19,600 nt of DNA from SVTX01 sp045638125 (GTDB lineage Bacteria; Bacillota; Clostridia; Oscillospirales; CAG-272). The notes beneath the pieces were generated by a model, which saw nothing but the letters and a program-made list of their open reading frames with translations, did no database searches and was not told where the DNA came from. Made by a program: the position numbers and the translations under genes. The stretch is from NCBI GenBank assembly GCA_045638125.1, contig JAZUAS010000038.1:1-19600 (forward strand), given 5' to 3'. Below, piece after piece: positions 5,527 to 14,874 of this stretch. Numbering within the stretch: the stretch's first letter is position 1; each line of letters starts with the position of its first letter.

Positions 5527-8500
5527 TCAGTTGGCAATATAATGGTGGTTGTAGAACAACGCTGTTCCTACTTGAACCTGCCCAAGTCCGGTTATCTGAA
5601 CATATATGGGCATACGGATGAACTGGTGGGTCGTATTAACAGTTCCGTCGGTAGGAAGCTCGGTAATATCAATGATACCGCCCTGCTGATAGTCAGGATA
5701 ATGAACGATACTGGTATTGGGAGCCAATGTCGCAAAATCGTTAAATATCAGGGTAACGAACATAAACTGTCCTGCAGCGTTTCTGACATGGCTTACCTGA
5801 CCGTTACTATAGATAGCCGCGTTTCCGTTGATTATCTGAGGAACGGTAGCTCCTTGTACGGTATAATTCTGGAAATATATCGTATTTCCGTCATTGAGGA
5901 AGGAAGCCTCAATTTTGCCAAGGAAGGTCACCTGCTGAGTCTCGTTGTCGTTAAGACCTGCTTTGTCACATTCCTCCTGAGAAAGCTCCATTCCCGTAGC
6001 TCCGCAAGCGCCGAACTTGAGGTTCTCGAAGGTAATAATGCTGGAACGGCAGAATATACCGGTAGAGAAGCAGTTATATGCGTACGCGTTGGAGACCTTT
6101 CCGTTGCCCACCATTCCAAAGAAGTTCATACCTGCATTGAACGCGGAGGAGGTAAGGTTGTTAGCGTCAATATAGTAGTGACAATCATACAAACGAGTAC
6201 CAATAGAGATACCTACCGTATAACAACCAATGCTATTTTGGGTGCTACCCTCATTTCTATAGAGCGAGGGATCGTAGTCAATAGGCTGATTTCCCTTTGT
6301 TTCAACGTTGTAGAGGTTTACACTGTAAGTCTTCTTGTTGTTAGTACCCGCGTTTACGTCACCGCCGTCATTCCAAGGCTCAGCGCTGAGCAAGGAGCTG
6401 ATATTGTAGAGCTTCTGGGTTACTCCGTATTTAGTACAGTAAGCATCGTATTCAGCCTCGTTGAATACGCGCATCTGGGAAACGTCGATCTTGTGATTGT
6501 TACCGTTTATGTAAAGGCTCTTGTTGACCGCCTGAATACGGTTGCTGTGCATAACGGGTACTTCATCAGGACCACGAAGGATCTCGTCGATCGTCTGATC
6601 TGCATGCGCTCTCAACGCAACCATAGGAACGAGGTCGTATCCGTATTTGTAATTGTTTGCGCTGCCGTCGGGCTTTTCGAAAACAGCAAAGTTGATCTGC
6701 TGTCCATTGTACTGGCTGTTTTGAACGAGCAACCACAGCTCTTCAAAGGTATTTACGTTATAGCCGTCGTTAATATTGAAGGTATAGGACGTAGTAGCCT
6801 CGATCTTACTTCCCGAAGCCGAGCTTACGGTAACCGTTACCTTACCGGTCTTCTTGAAGGTGATCGCGCCATTCTCATACACGGCAACCTCGTCGCCGGT
6901 AGCGCCGCTCTCGTGACGGAAGCTGAACGCAAGATCGCGACAAACGTTGCCCTCTCCGCGAACAGAAGGTGCGAAGGGCAATTTAGCCTCGCCTGCAACC
7001 TGAACAACGTTACCGTTGGTACCTGTGATCGTGTGATCGATCAAGGAGAAGGAATACTCGATATCATTTCTCTCAACAAACACCTCGGGAAGGACAACTG
7101 CATCGGGAGGAACGATTACATCAATTGTTGCGGTCTCAACAACGTCAGTACCCTTAATTCTAATCTCGACCACTGCGGTACCATGACCCTTGAGCTCAGT
7201 GAAAGAGCAGCTTGTGCCATCAGCGGAAATTGTAAGATACTCGCCGCCGGAGATTATCTTAAACTCAAGCTCCTTGTCGGTAACCTTCTGGTAGTTGTAG
7301 TTATATACATCTGCACTAAGCACGGGGCTGGCGGAGGTTCCCTTCTTATCAAGTCGCAAGCTATCAGCCGAGAGGTCGATATAGAACTTGGTTGCATTTA
7401 TCTCCTCTTGGGAAGGTTGTACGGTAAAGACAAGCTCATTACTTTCAACGTCACCGGCAACCGCCTTGATCTTGATAACCGTGCCGGTAGTTGCAGCAGA
7501 GCTGATCATAAGAGTGTCGCCGTTAATTGTTGCGTAATTAACGCCCTCGGTAATAGCCCAAATAATCTGCTGATTTGCATCTGTGGGGTTAACGATCTTA
7601 TTGATAACGACCGCCTGACCGGCAAGAACTGCAGTATTAGCGGTTATGGAAATGCTTTCAACCTTGATTTCCTCGATTGCAGGTCTTACGGTAAAGGTAA
7701 GCTCCTCGCTTTCCACGCTACCTACAACTGCCTTTACCTTTATCTCCGCACCCTTTTCGGCGGATGCGCTTACAACGAGGACGTTTCCTGCCATAGTGGC
7801 AATGTCTTCGCCCTTGGTTATAACCCAGGTAAGCTTATCGGTAGTGTCCTCGGGAGTGATCGTATAATTGATAGTAACACTGTGTCCAGCAATAGGAGTA
7901 GTGTTTTCAGCCGAGATCTCTATCTTCTCTGCAGGCTTGCTGGTATCTCTTACAGTAAAGACAAGCTCATTACTGTTAGCAGATTTAGCCTTTGCTATGA
8001 CCTTGATGACGGCACCTGCGGGAGCATTCTCGCTTACAACGAGAACGTTACCGGAAATAGCCGCATATGCAGTTCCCTCAGTGATGGTAAGAGTTACATC
8101 CTCGGTAGCATCTACGGGATCAACAGTACTCTTGATGATCATGCTCTGTCCTGCAAGAAGATTGAAATACTCCGCGGAAAGAGTAATCTTGTTGATCTTT
8201 ATCTCGGAAGACTTGACTGTAAATTCAAGAACGTTACTTTCAATCTCGCCAACCGTAGCCTTGAGCTTGATAACGTCGCCCTCAACTGCGTTGTCTCCAA
8301 TAACCAGCACGTCGCCGACCATTTCAGCCTTGTCGCCGCCCTCTACGAATGTCCAAGTGATCTTCTCAGTAGCATTGGTAGGTTCTACCTGCTTACTGAT
8401 TGCAACGCTCTGGCCCTTGAGGGGAGTGAGGTTGTTGGCATAAATAGTAATAGTTTCTATCGCAACCTGGTTGTCTCTGACGGTAAATACAAGCTCATTA

Positions 8501-9411
8501 CTTGTAACGTCTCCTGCAGTTGCCTTCACTTTAATAGTGGTTCCGGCAGTTACCTCGCTGCTGACAATGAGCACGTTGCCTACCATCTGAGCAAAATCCG
8601 CACCCTCGGTAACGGTAAACTTGACGGTATCGGTTGTGTTAGCAGGCAGAACCGCGCTGCTGATGATCACGCTCTGACCCGCCAAAATGTTCTGAACCTC
8701 GGCACTGATGGTAACGCTTTCAGCCTTTACCTCCTCGACAGAGGATCTTACCGTGAATGTAAGCTCATTACTTACCACGTCGCCCGAAACGGCTTTGAGC
8801 TTGATAACGTCGCCGACCTCTGCCTCAGAGCTGATCATAAGCACGTCACCTGCCATATTAGCGATATCTTCGCCTTCGGTGATGCTCCAGCTTATAATCT
8901 GAGTTGCGTCGGTAGGATCGCACACTTTTGTAATTGCAACGCTCTGTCCTGCGGTCACGCTTGCGGTGGGTGCAGAAATAGCAATAGAATTCAAGGGTAC
9001 GCTGACCTTAATGTTTACGATGTTGGAATAGGAAGCTCCTTCCTTAGCCTGTACCGTAATGGTCGCTCCGTCGGGAGCGGTGTCAAGAACAGTAAGAACG
9101 TTTCCGGCCACGGTCGCATACTCCGAACCGTTTACAAGAATAAATTCGGTATCCTCTGAGGGAATATCGTCCTTTCCTTCTGCTTTGAGAACTGCGGTAA
9201 GTGTTACCGCGTCTCCCCTCAGCGCCACTGTTTTGTCAGCACTGAGATCAAGCGTATAAGTCACTTTTTCATTGGTGTCGGGTTGTTGTGTAGATGTGCT
9301 TTCTGTTTCTGCGCCGTTATTGCCCGAATTATTATCGCAGGCGGAAAAACAGGAAACAAGAAGTGCAAACGTAATTGCAAGGATAAATATCCTCTTAAGT
9401 ACTGCTTTCAT
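5527..9411 (-). CDS. large surface lipoprotein with seven tandem bacterial Ig-like domains
   Basis: The 1294-residue product starts with a hydrophobic signal and a lipobox region LLVSCFSAC (C21 fits LVSC; C25 is the alternative). A Ser/Thr/Gln linker follows, so it is probably a lipid-anchored surface protein. Residues 51-138, 141-222, 231-312, 318-400, 407-488, 495-576 and 585-665 are seven related units of about 88 residues. They share AGQSV, PTDAT, ITEG, GDVLMISS and SNELTFTVR motifs, as in Big_2-type domains. Residues 676-775 look like one more divergent beta domain. From about 880 to the end is an Asn/Gly/Tyr-rich region with phrases such as KSLYINGNNHKID and FENLKFGACGATG, suggesting a parallel beta-helix; this is inference. 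The ATG has GGAG 8 bases upstream. It is the last gene of the operon, 62 bases behind the anchored Ig-like protein. Adhesion or glycan binding is plausible but unproven. Confidence 0.9.
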   Translation of the reverse strand: MKAVLKRIFILAITFALLVSCFSACDNNSGNNGAETESTSTQQPDTNEKVTYTLDLSADKTVALRGDAVTLTAVLKAEGKDDIPSEDTEFILVNGSEYATVAGNVLTVLDTAPDGATITVQAKEGASYSNIVNIKVSVPLNSIAISAPTASVTAGQSVAITKVCDPTDATQIISWSITEGEDIANMAGDVLMISSEAEVGDVIKLKAVSGDVVSNELTFTVRSSVEEVKAESVTISAEVQNILAGQSVIISSAVLPANTTDTVKFTVTEGADFAQMVGNVLIVSSEVTAGTTIKVKATAGDVTSNELVFTVRDNQVAIETITIYANNLTPLKGQSVAISKQVEPTNATEKITWTFVEGGDKAEMVGDVLVIGDNAVEGDVIKLKATVGEIESNVLEFTVKSSEIKINKITLSAEYFNLLAGQSMIIKSTVDPVDATEDVTLTITEGTAYAAISGNVLVVSENAPAGAVIKVIAKAKSANSNELVFTVRDTSKPAEKIEISAENTTPIAGHSVTINYTITPEDTTDKLTWVITKGEDIATMAGNVLVVSASAEKGAEIKVKAVVGSVESEELTFTVRPAIEEIKVESISITANTAVLAGQAVVINKIVNPTDANQQIIWAITEGVNYATINGDTLMISSAATTGTVIKIKAVAGDVESNELVFTVQPSQEEINATKFYIDLSADSLRLDKKGTSASPVLSADVYNYNYQKVTDKELEFKIISGGEYLTISADGTSCSFTELKGHGTAVVEIRIKGTDVVETATIDVIVPPDAVVLPEVFVERNDIEYSFSLIDHTITGTNGNVVQVAGEAKLPFAPSVRGEGNVCRDLAFSFRHESGATGDEVAVYENGAITFKKTGKVTVTVSSASGSKIEATTSYTFNINDGYNVNTFEELWLLVQNSQYNGQQINFAVFEKPDGSANNYKYGYDLVPMVALRAHADQTIDEILRGPDEVPVMHSNRIQAVNKSLYINGNNHKIDVSQMRVFNEAEYDAYCTKYGVTQKLYNISSLLSAEPWNDGGDVNAGTNNKKTYSVNLYNVETKGNQPIDYDPSLYRNEGSTQNSIGCYTVGISIGTRLYDCHYYIDANNLTSSAFNAGMNFFGMVGNGKVSNAYAYNCFSTGIFCRSSIITFENLKFGACGATGMELSQEECDKAGLNDNETQQVTFLGKIEASFLNDGNTIYFQNYTVQGATVPQIINGNAAIYSNGQVSHVRNAAGQFMFVTLIFNDFATLAPNTSIVHYPDYQQGGIIDITELPTDGTVNTTHQFIRMPIYVQITGLGQVQVGTALFYNHHYIAN

Positions 9412-9473
9412 AATACATCTCCTTTTTTTACTTTTTAAAGATTATCTATGTAAAGAGCCAAAGCTCATAATAT

Positions 9474-10427
9474 TCAGTTGCTTGCGTCAAGTCCAAACTT
9501 ATATTCTATCTCATAGGTGGGAGCGGTCTCATCGCCAACGTATGCTTTTACGGTCACCAATCCCTCCAAGTAGAGAGTGAGGATGCCGTCCTCAAGCGTA
9601 GCTCTTATCGTGGCGTTTTCTCCCGATCCCGCCATCATTCCGGAGGTTATCTTGATCACTACGCTATCGGGATCTATTCCCTCCTCAAGTCTCAAAACAG
9701 ATTTCAGATCGATGACGTTTTGAGTGCAAACGTATATATCCGCCGAGTTCTTTGTAACACCGGGATAATTCTCGAGATCAAAATATATCGGGAGCGTTCC
9801 TTCCACTACCTCAACGACACAGGTATCGGTCCTCTCACCGCTTACAGTGGTTACGGTAATGGTGGCAGTACCCACCGATCGCGCTACGAGCTTACCGTTT
9901 GCATCTACCGTCACAACGCTTGGATTGTCCGACGAATATTTAACGCTCTTGTTTACCGCAACGGGCGCGTCAACTTCAACCTGCAACGAATGATTCTGAC
10001 CCACCTTCAAGGACAGGGCCTCTTCCGAAAGATATACAGCGAAGGGAACCTTTGCCGTTACCTCAACGTTAAGTATCGCCGTTAGTCCTCCGTCCTCGGT
10101 CTTTACCGTGACTGTGGTAGAACCCCAATGCACGCCGGTGATAACTCCGTTCTCATCTACCGTACAGATAGACTCGTCTTGAGAGGTGTACGTAACATTT
10201 TGGTTGGTCGCCAGCTTCGGATATACGTTTATGATGGTTTCCTTGCTATCTCCCTGCTCTACCTTGAAAACGGCTTCCGAATCGTAAACGTTATTCAAAC
10301 GGTCAACAAATTCAACCCTTTCTACGGATATGTACTGGTATAAAGCCAATATCTGTCCCGCAAAGGCGATCACCACCAGCAAGACTATCGGCAACACAGC
10401 AAGAATTATCAATATGGTTTTTTTCAT
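9474..10427 (-). CDS. membrane-anchored bacterial Ig-like (Big_2-type) protein
   Basis: The 317-residue product begins MKKTILIILAVLPIVLLVVI, an uncleaved-looking N-terminal membrane anchor with no lipobox Cys. The rest lies outside the cell. Residues about 33-128 and 130-212 are two Ig-like domains with typical Big_2 endings (ENGVITGVHWGSTTVTV and ANGKLVARSVGTATITV). A third, more divergent beta-rich domain follows to the C-terminus. The ribosome site (AAAGG, 12 bases upstream) is weaker than those of its neighbours. It sits 76 bases after the permease gene and 62 bases before the Ig-repeat lipoprotein gene, all on one strand. It may be a partner of the exporter or of the lipoprotein. Function is inferred only from context. 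Confidence 0.87.
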   Translation of the reverse strand: MKKTILIILAVLPIVLLVVIAFAGQILALYQYISVERVEFVDRLNNVYDSEAVFKVEQGDSKETIINVYPKLATNQNVTYTSQDESICTVDENGVITGVHWGSTTVTVKTEDGGLTAILNVEVTAKVPFAVYLSEEALSLKVGQNHSLQVEVDAPVAVNKSVKYSSDNPSVVTVDANGKLVARSVGTATITVTTVSGERTDTCVVEVVEGTLPIYFDLENYPGVTKNSADIYVCTQNVIDLKSVLRLEEGIDPDSVVIKITSGMMAGSGENATIRATLEDGILTLYLEGLVTVKAYVGDETAPTYEIEYKFGLDASN

Positions 10428-10503
10428 ACTACGGTTATTACCTTTCTAACAGATCACGAAAAAATTTGCAAATTGCTTGATCGTATCTGCTACTAATCAC
10501 AAA

Positions 10504-12105
10504 TCACATCTCTATTTTGTCGTAATTGTGATTTATTCTCAAAACGAGATTCACTATTCGGTTGATCATAAATAGGAACGAGATGCCCATTATTATGAGA
10601 TAGGGCAGCACCGCGTTTTCGACCGCCGACATAAGAATTACTACAAGTCCCAGCGCAAAGCCCAATATAAGTCCGACTATGAGGCATCTGGTGGTACTCT
10701 TGCTGACCGTGGACGCCTCCTCGTTTCCTTGGGCGCTTATTGTGGGATTCTTTATGTCACAACCGATACAGTATGCGATGTGTCCCACAGCCGCAAAAGC
10801 TACCGCAACACTTCCCAGAATGATCTGCCACGCAGGATAGATAAACACAGACACCAGAGCCGTCAAAATTATCGCGCCAACGGTAAATACTGCGTTGAAT
10901 GAAAATTTTACGAACATCTGGGTGAAAAAGTCTACGGGAATCGTCTTTGACGTGTGGAAATTGCTTCCGTCTCGCGAAACCGCGGATGCAGACGAGATAT
11001 TGGAAAGCATAGCAAGTATGGCAACGACCATAACGTGCGCTCCGGCTATCATATTGATACCCGCTTGATTGACGGTTATAGTCATCAAAAGTCTATCGTA
11101 AGAAAATACGATAAAGGGCATCAGAATAGTGAACAGAAAATACTCGAAAATCTCGGTGCTGGAGCGAAATACGCAGAAAAGCTCTTTTTGGAAAAGGCTT
11201 ACGAATTGACTTCTCTTTGTGAATTTTTTAACCTTTGACTTTACTTTTATGGTGTTCTCCAGACTGGACATAGCCACCTTGAAGAACAAACGTCTGGTAA
11301 AGAGTACCGCCGCTACCGAAACAATAGCGCAAAGCACCATAAATATCGGGAACCAGTACCACAAATTGAAGCTCAGCATAGCTTCGCCGAGCTGGAAATA
11401 AAGCGGAATGTTCTTTCCGACTTCCGCGATAAGAGCGTTGGTCTCAAGAACCGTTTCAAGCTGTTTGTCCGCAATATTGAACTCACTCGCTATACTGCCG
11501 ATAATCGAAATATAGCCCCAAAGGCAGGCACTGACAAGTCCGAATATTACTACGATGGACAAAAACGTGTGTCTTTTCAAAAATTTAATCACCCACATTA
11601 CCGGCATACTGATAAATGCCGCTACAACGATGGGGAAAATGGGCAGAAGCAGGGTAAGGATCGGCAGAGACAGATGAAAGCAAATATCAGGTCTCGAAAA
11701 GGATCCCAGCGTGAGGAATATTGGCAGAGTGATGGTCGCGTTGACCGCGATCTCTCTGATATATATCATAAGCAGCTTGGATATGAAAAGCTGATTTGGC
11801 GTTACAGGAAGGCAGATCAGCATTTCGTTATCTCTGCACAGATACAACGTATTTATTACGTTGCCCACGGCAAACGCCAAGGAAAGCAGCTGAGTTATAA
11901 GAAGCACCAATCCCAGCAGCTCCGCGTTGATAGCAAAGCCGAGATTAAAGACTCTGGAAAGACCGAAGCTGACCACCAAAGTCTCTATCAGAATGATAAC
12001 GACTGCCTTCAACACCGCGGGTATCATGGTCTTGGGCGACGCCGCCTTCAGTATATCCGTCTTGTTATCAAGCTGCATTTTTAAGAGCGACAAAATGTTT
12101 TTCAT
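10504..12105 (-). CDS. ABC-2-type transporter permease
   Basis: The 533-residue protein has roughly twelve hydrophobic segments. An early cytoplasmic stretch, YLCRDNEMLICLPVTPNQLF, is the kind of sequence seen in large ABC-2-like exporters of Clostridia, where 'L.s.Pi....l..sK' follows the second or third membrane segment. There is no N-terminal signal. The start at 12103-12105 lies three bases after the ATPase stop codon and shares its region with the Shine-Dalgarno sequence GAGGTGTG, so the two proteins are translationally coupled. It should form the membrane part of an exporter with the ATPase encoded just upstream. The substrate is unknown; the downstream Ig-like surface proteins are candidate partners rather than proven cargo. 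Confidence 0.87.
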   Translation of the reverse strand: MKNILSLLKMQLDNKTDILKAASPKTMIPAVLKAVVIILIETLVVSFGLSRVFNLGFAINAELLGLVLLITQLLSLAFAVGNVINTLYLCRDNEMLICLPVTPNQLFISKLLMIYIREIAVNATITLPIFLTLGSFSRPDICFHLSLPILTLLLPIFPIVVAAFISMPVMWVIKFLKRHTFLSIVVIFGLVSACLWGYISIIGSIASEFNIADKQLETVLETNALIAEVGKNIPLYFQLGEAMLSFNLWYWFPIFMVLCAIVSVAAVLFTRRLFFKVAMSSLENTIKVKSKVKKFTKRSQFVSLFQKELFCVFRSSTEIFEYFLFTILMPFIVFSYDRLLMTITVNQAGINMIAGAHVMVVAILAMLSNISSASAVSRDGSNFHTSKTIPVDFFTQMFVKFSFNAVFTVGAIILTALVSVFIYPAWQIILGSVAVAFAAVGHIAYCIGCDIKNPTISAQGNEEASTVSKSTTRCLIVGLILGFALGLVVILMSAVENAVLPYLIIMGISFLFMINRIVNLVLRINHNYDKIEM

Positions 12106-12108
12106 TCG

Positions 12109-12837
12109 TCACACCTCTTCGATCTCGCCGATAACTTCCATAAATATTCTTTCAAGCGATTGACCGCTGCTCTTAAGCTCTCGAATGTCGTAAATTCCCT
12201 GAAGCTTTCCGCCTTTGATGATACAGCAACGGTCACAGAGGTTTTCAACAACGTCAAGAATATGAGTACTGAAGAAAACCGTGTTTCCCTCTGCGGCATG
12301 CTGCTTCATTACCTGCTTGAGCTGATACGAGCTTTGGGGGTCAAGACCCGTAAGCGGCTCGTCAAGAACCCAGATTTTCGGATTGTGAACAAGTGCCGCT
12401 ATAACCGAGATCTTTTGCTTCATTCCGTGAGAATAACTCTTGATAGGGTTATTGAATGCCGCCTTGAGCTTGAATATCTCAAGCAATCTTTCGGTTCTCT
12501 CGCGAGCAAGCTCGGGTTCAACGTGATAAAGATTTGCAATATGATTGACGTATTCCTGTCCCGTAAGTCTCTCGAACACCGCGTGGTTATCCGAAACGTA
12601 TCCTATGTTCATTTTAGCGTTCAAAGGATCGGTCTTTATAGAAACACCGTCTATAAGTATATCACCCTCTTGAAAGGGATATATGCCAACGAGACTTTTT
12701 ATGGTTGTACTCTTACCTGCCCCGTTGGGACCCAAAAATCCGTATATTTCTCCGGCTTTTAAGGAAAATGACAGATCCTCTACGGCATTTACCGCAGAGT
12801 TTCCGTAGCTTTTGGTAAGGTTCTTGATCTCTAACAT
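12109..12837 (-). CDS. ABC transporter ATP-binding protein
   Basis: The 242-residue protein has all motifs of an ABC ATPase: Walker A GPNGAGKST (36-44), signature SYSHGMKQ (134-141; SHGMK in place of SGGQ), Walker B IWVLDE (155-160), the D-loop GLD, and the switch His in STH (H192). This degenerate signature is usual in ATPases paired with ABC-2 exporters. The ATG has AAGGAG 8 bases upstream. It overlaps none of its neighbours but lies 14 bases behind the YwaF-like gene and 3 bases before the permease gene. It powers the permease from the cytoplasmic side. Confidence 0.96.
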   Translation of the reverse strand: MLEIKNLTKSYGNSAVNAVEDLSFSLKAGEIYGFLGPNGAGKSTTIKSLVGIYPFQEGDILIDGVSIKTDPLNAKMNIGYVSDNHAVFERLTGQEYVNHIANLYHVEPELARERTERLLEIFKLKAAFNNPIKSYSHGMKQKISVIAALVHNPKIWVLDEPLTGLDPQSSYQLKQVMKQHAAEGNTVFFSTHILDVVENLCDRCCIIKGGKLQGIYDIRELKSSGQSLERIFMEVIGEIEEV

Positions 12838-12851
12838 TTGAGAGTCTCCTT

Positions 12852-14279
12852 TTAATCAATGTAATGCTTGGGAATCTTTGACTTTTTCTTTGTGATCTTC
12901 TCGAGCAAATCTATTGCCGAAAGACGAAGCTCAAGGGTATCATCCTCATACTTGTAGAGCCATCTTACCGCAAGGAAGAACAGCATACTCAACGCAGAGA
13001 AACCAACGTACACGAAGACAAACACAAGGGGATACACAATAAACCGTCCGAACTCAAAATAATAATTCTCAACAAATTTTAGGAAGGGGAAATAGTCGAA
13101 AGCTATATCAAAATCAAACAAATAGAAGTAGTTTACCGTCTCGCCCGTAACGTCCTGATATCCGTTGAGGATCGTTCCCAGCACGTAACAAAAGCCTATA
13201 TAAGCGGTGAAGCCCACGAAATAATACAAAATGCTTTTCTTGGTCAGACGCGGGAACAGTCTGAGTCCCATACAAAGCGCAGGGACTATAAGCACGTATG
13301 AATGCTGAAAGAGGAAGTGTGTATTCCAAAATCCAAAATGACCCACGCCAAAGTCGGGAGCAACTATGGCGAACACGGTTCCCACAATATTTGCCAAAAA
13401 GCAGAAATGAAACATCTTCTTCCACTTGAATATGAACGCAACGAGGAACATATACGCCGCGAAATTACAAAGCTGGAAGGGCAGACGCTTCAGCGTCAGT
13501 CCCATCAGATAAATAGAATTGTAATGGAAGAACAAGACCAAGACGAGGAATAGACAAAGCACATACCGCTCCTCATAGCTGCGGAAACGGAACAGGTAAT
13601 ACAAAGCCAGCGTTATAACGACGGTAACCGCTATCCACACCAGATGATAGGTACCTCCCCACTTGGGGATATTTACGTCGGTTCCTACGATCGATTGAAT
13701 AATATATACGGGAGTGGTGGCAAGCACGATGGCGGGCAGACCTAATATGTAATTTCTCCACTCCTTGAGGTCTTTGACTTTGAAAACGTGTCGATCTCCA
13801 ACGTGCAGCACGATCGGTATCAGCAACGCCAAGATAAGCTCAAATACGAAATACACGTATCTGAAGGTTGGATCGAGATGATAGCCATTTCCCTCGGGTG
13901 AGAGGAAATATGCCATGAAATCGTCAAAACGAATTATTGAAATCAAGGTGAAGATGAACGAAAAATACCCCGCCACGTTCTTAAACAAGCGGCTCTTGCA
14001 GAAAACCGCCACCGGCAACACCGCGTAGTTGGTATAATATCCCCAACGCAGGATCATGTGAAGAAAATCGGTGCGCTCGTAATAAACTCCCTGGTACCAT
14101 CCGCCGTTTATGACGAGTATTACGGGATCAGAAAGGAAAAAGCGGAAAAATCCAACCGTGCAAAAGAGCAACGTGAAGAATTTCAGAAGCTTATGGCGCG
14201 CGTCGTCGCGTTTGGCGAACAACCACAATATTTCTGCGGCAATAAGTCCTCCGCACAAAAAAATCATTATTTGATACAT
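12852..14279 (-). CDS. polytopic membrane protein, YwaF/TMEM164-like
   Basis: The 475-residue protein has about twelve hydrophobic segments and no soluble domain beyond a short charged C-terminal tail (EKITKKKSKIPKHYID). The middle holds LPFQLCNFAAY and, about 65 residues on, FWNTHFLFQHSYVLIVP. This pairing is typical of the YwaF (TIGR02206) / TMEM164 integral membrane family, where a Cys and a His are conserved. The family call is from memory of these motifs. TMEM164 acts as an acyltransferase in ether-lipid metabolism; whether that applies here is open. It is longer than YwaF, with extra N-terminal and central segments. The ATG at 14277-14279 has AGGAG five bases upstream. It is the first gene of the operon, directly behind the promoter and leader, and may modify lipids or a lipid-linked substrate for the exporter. 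Confidence 0.72.
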   Translation of the reverse strand: MYQIMIFLCGGLIAAEILWLFAKRDDARHKLLKFFTLLFCTVGFFRFFLSDPVILVINGGWYQGVYYERTDFLHMILRWGYYTNYAVLPVAVFCKSRLFKNVAGYFSFIFTLISIIRFDDFMAYFLSPEGNGYHLDPTFRYVYFVFELILALLIPIVLHVGDRHVFKVKDLKEWRNYILGLPAIVLATTPVYIIQSIVGTDVNIPKWGGTYHLVWIAVTVVITLALYYLFRFRSYEERYVLCLFLVLVLFFHYNSIYLMGLTLKRLPFQLCNFAAYMFLVAFIFKWKKMFHFCFLANIVGTVFAIVAPDFGVGHFGFWNTHFLFQHSYVLIVPALCMGLRLFPRLTKKSILYYFVGFTAYIGFCYVLGTILNGYQDVTGETVNYFYLFDFDIAFDYFPFLKFVENYYFEFGRFIVYPLVFVFVYVGFSALSMLFFLAVRWLYKYEDDTLELRLSAIDLLEKITKKKSKIPKHYID

Positions 14280-14369
14280 AATATCTCCTAAATAACAATA
14301 CTTTTGGGCAAGTAATGCGTATATCGCGTTAATATCATTAAATGAAAGTGCATACCTTGAGGTGAAGAA

Positions 14370-14404
14370 AGGATCTTAAGATCCTCTACTGCGCCTCCGC
14401 ACAG
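14370..14404 (-). promoter_or_regulatory. two hairpins in the leader of the five-gene operon
   Basis: The untranslated leader (about 14280-14426) contains CTGTGC-GGAG-GCGCAG (14389-14404, minus strand) and then a perfect 16-base palindrome AGGATCTTAAGATCCT (14370-14385) followed by TTCTT. The second could be a weak intrinsic terminator or a protein site, giving attenuation. No leader peptide longer than four codons with this register was seen. Confidence 0.5.
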
Positions 14405-14432
14405 TACAACATAACTATGCAACATTCATGTA

Positions 14433-14461
14433 ATTATACCACACTTCGACAAAAATGTCAA
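14433..14461 (-). promoter_or_regulatory. consensus sigma-A promoter of the five-gene operon
   Basis: On the minus strand, perfect TTGACA (14456-14461) and perfect TATAAT (14433-14438) hexamers are separated by 17 bases. The transcript would begin near 14426. Confidence 0.93.
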
Positions 14462-14839
14462 CCTTACGACAGAGGGGTGTTTTTGTTGCATTTGACCAAA
14501 GGCAGGGGGGATTTGTTGTGCAAAATCACCAACAAATATGCTTTCAAATCACAAATTATCGCAAATATATCCCTATTATATACTTGTATTCCAATAATTT
14601 ATAGTTATATAATACATTTTTCGCCATTTTTGCGGTTTTTTTACTGACGAACAAGCCACCCAAACACTCGGGAGGCAACTTGACCAAATTTTTCTACAAA
14701 ACATATAAAAATCCCTCATGACAGCATAATTATGCCCTCGGATTTTATCAATTTGCATGAGAAAACAAGTGACGAAACAAAAATTCCTTACGTCACCAGT
14801 CAAAAACCGCCGCGCATAAAATAAATAATCAAAAAACTA
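14462..14839. other. AT-rich divergent intergenic region with small dyads, no gene seen
   Basis: This separates the operon promoter (leftward) from the T-box promoter (rightward). I see no convincing coding frame; short ORFs lack ribosome sites. Two structures stand out. One is a two-part dyad, AAAATCC (14708-14714) with GGATTTT (14740-14746), enclosing the palindrome GCATAATTATGC (14724-14735). The other is GTGACG (14769-14774) with CGTCAC (14791-14796), 16 bases apart. Either could be an operator; neither matches a known one. Confidence 0.5.
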
Positions 14840-14868
14840 TTGACAAGCGTGGCGTCGGGTGTTATAAT
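14840..14868 (+). promoter_or_regulatory. consensus sigma-A promoter of the T-box/trpB unit
   Basis: TTGACA (14840-14845) and TATAAT (14863-14868) are separated by 17 bases; the start is near 14875. Confidence 0.93.
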
Positions 14869-14874
14869 ATTAAT

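Noticed and set aside
5434..9159. A 1241-codon open frame on the plus strand
   Set aside because: It is exactly antisense to the Ig-repeat lipoprotein, has no ribosome site, and its product shows only low-complexity repeats mirroring the Ig units. Codon bias of the true gene keeps the opposite frame open.
14576..14803. A 75-codon minus-strand ORF between the two divergent promoters
   Set aside because: It has no ribosome site, odd composition and no family features. It spans the dyads and AT-rich DNA.
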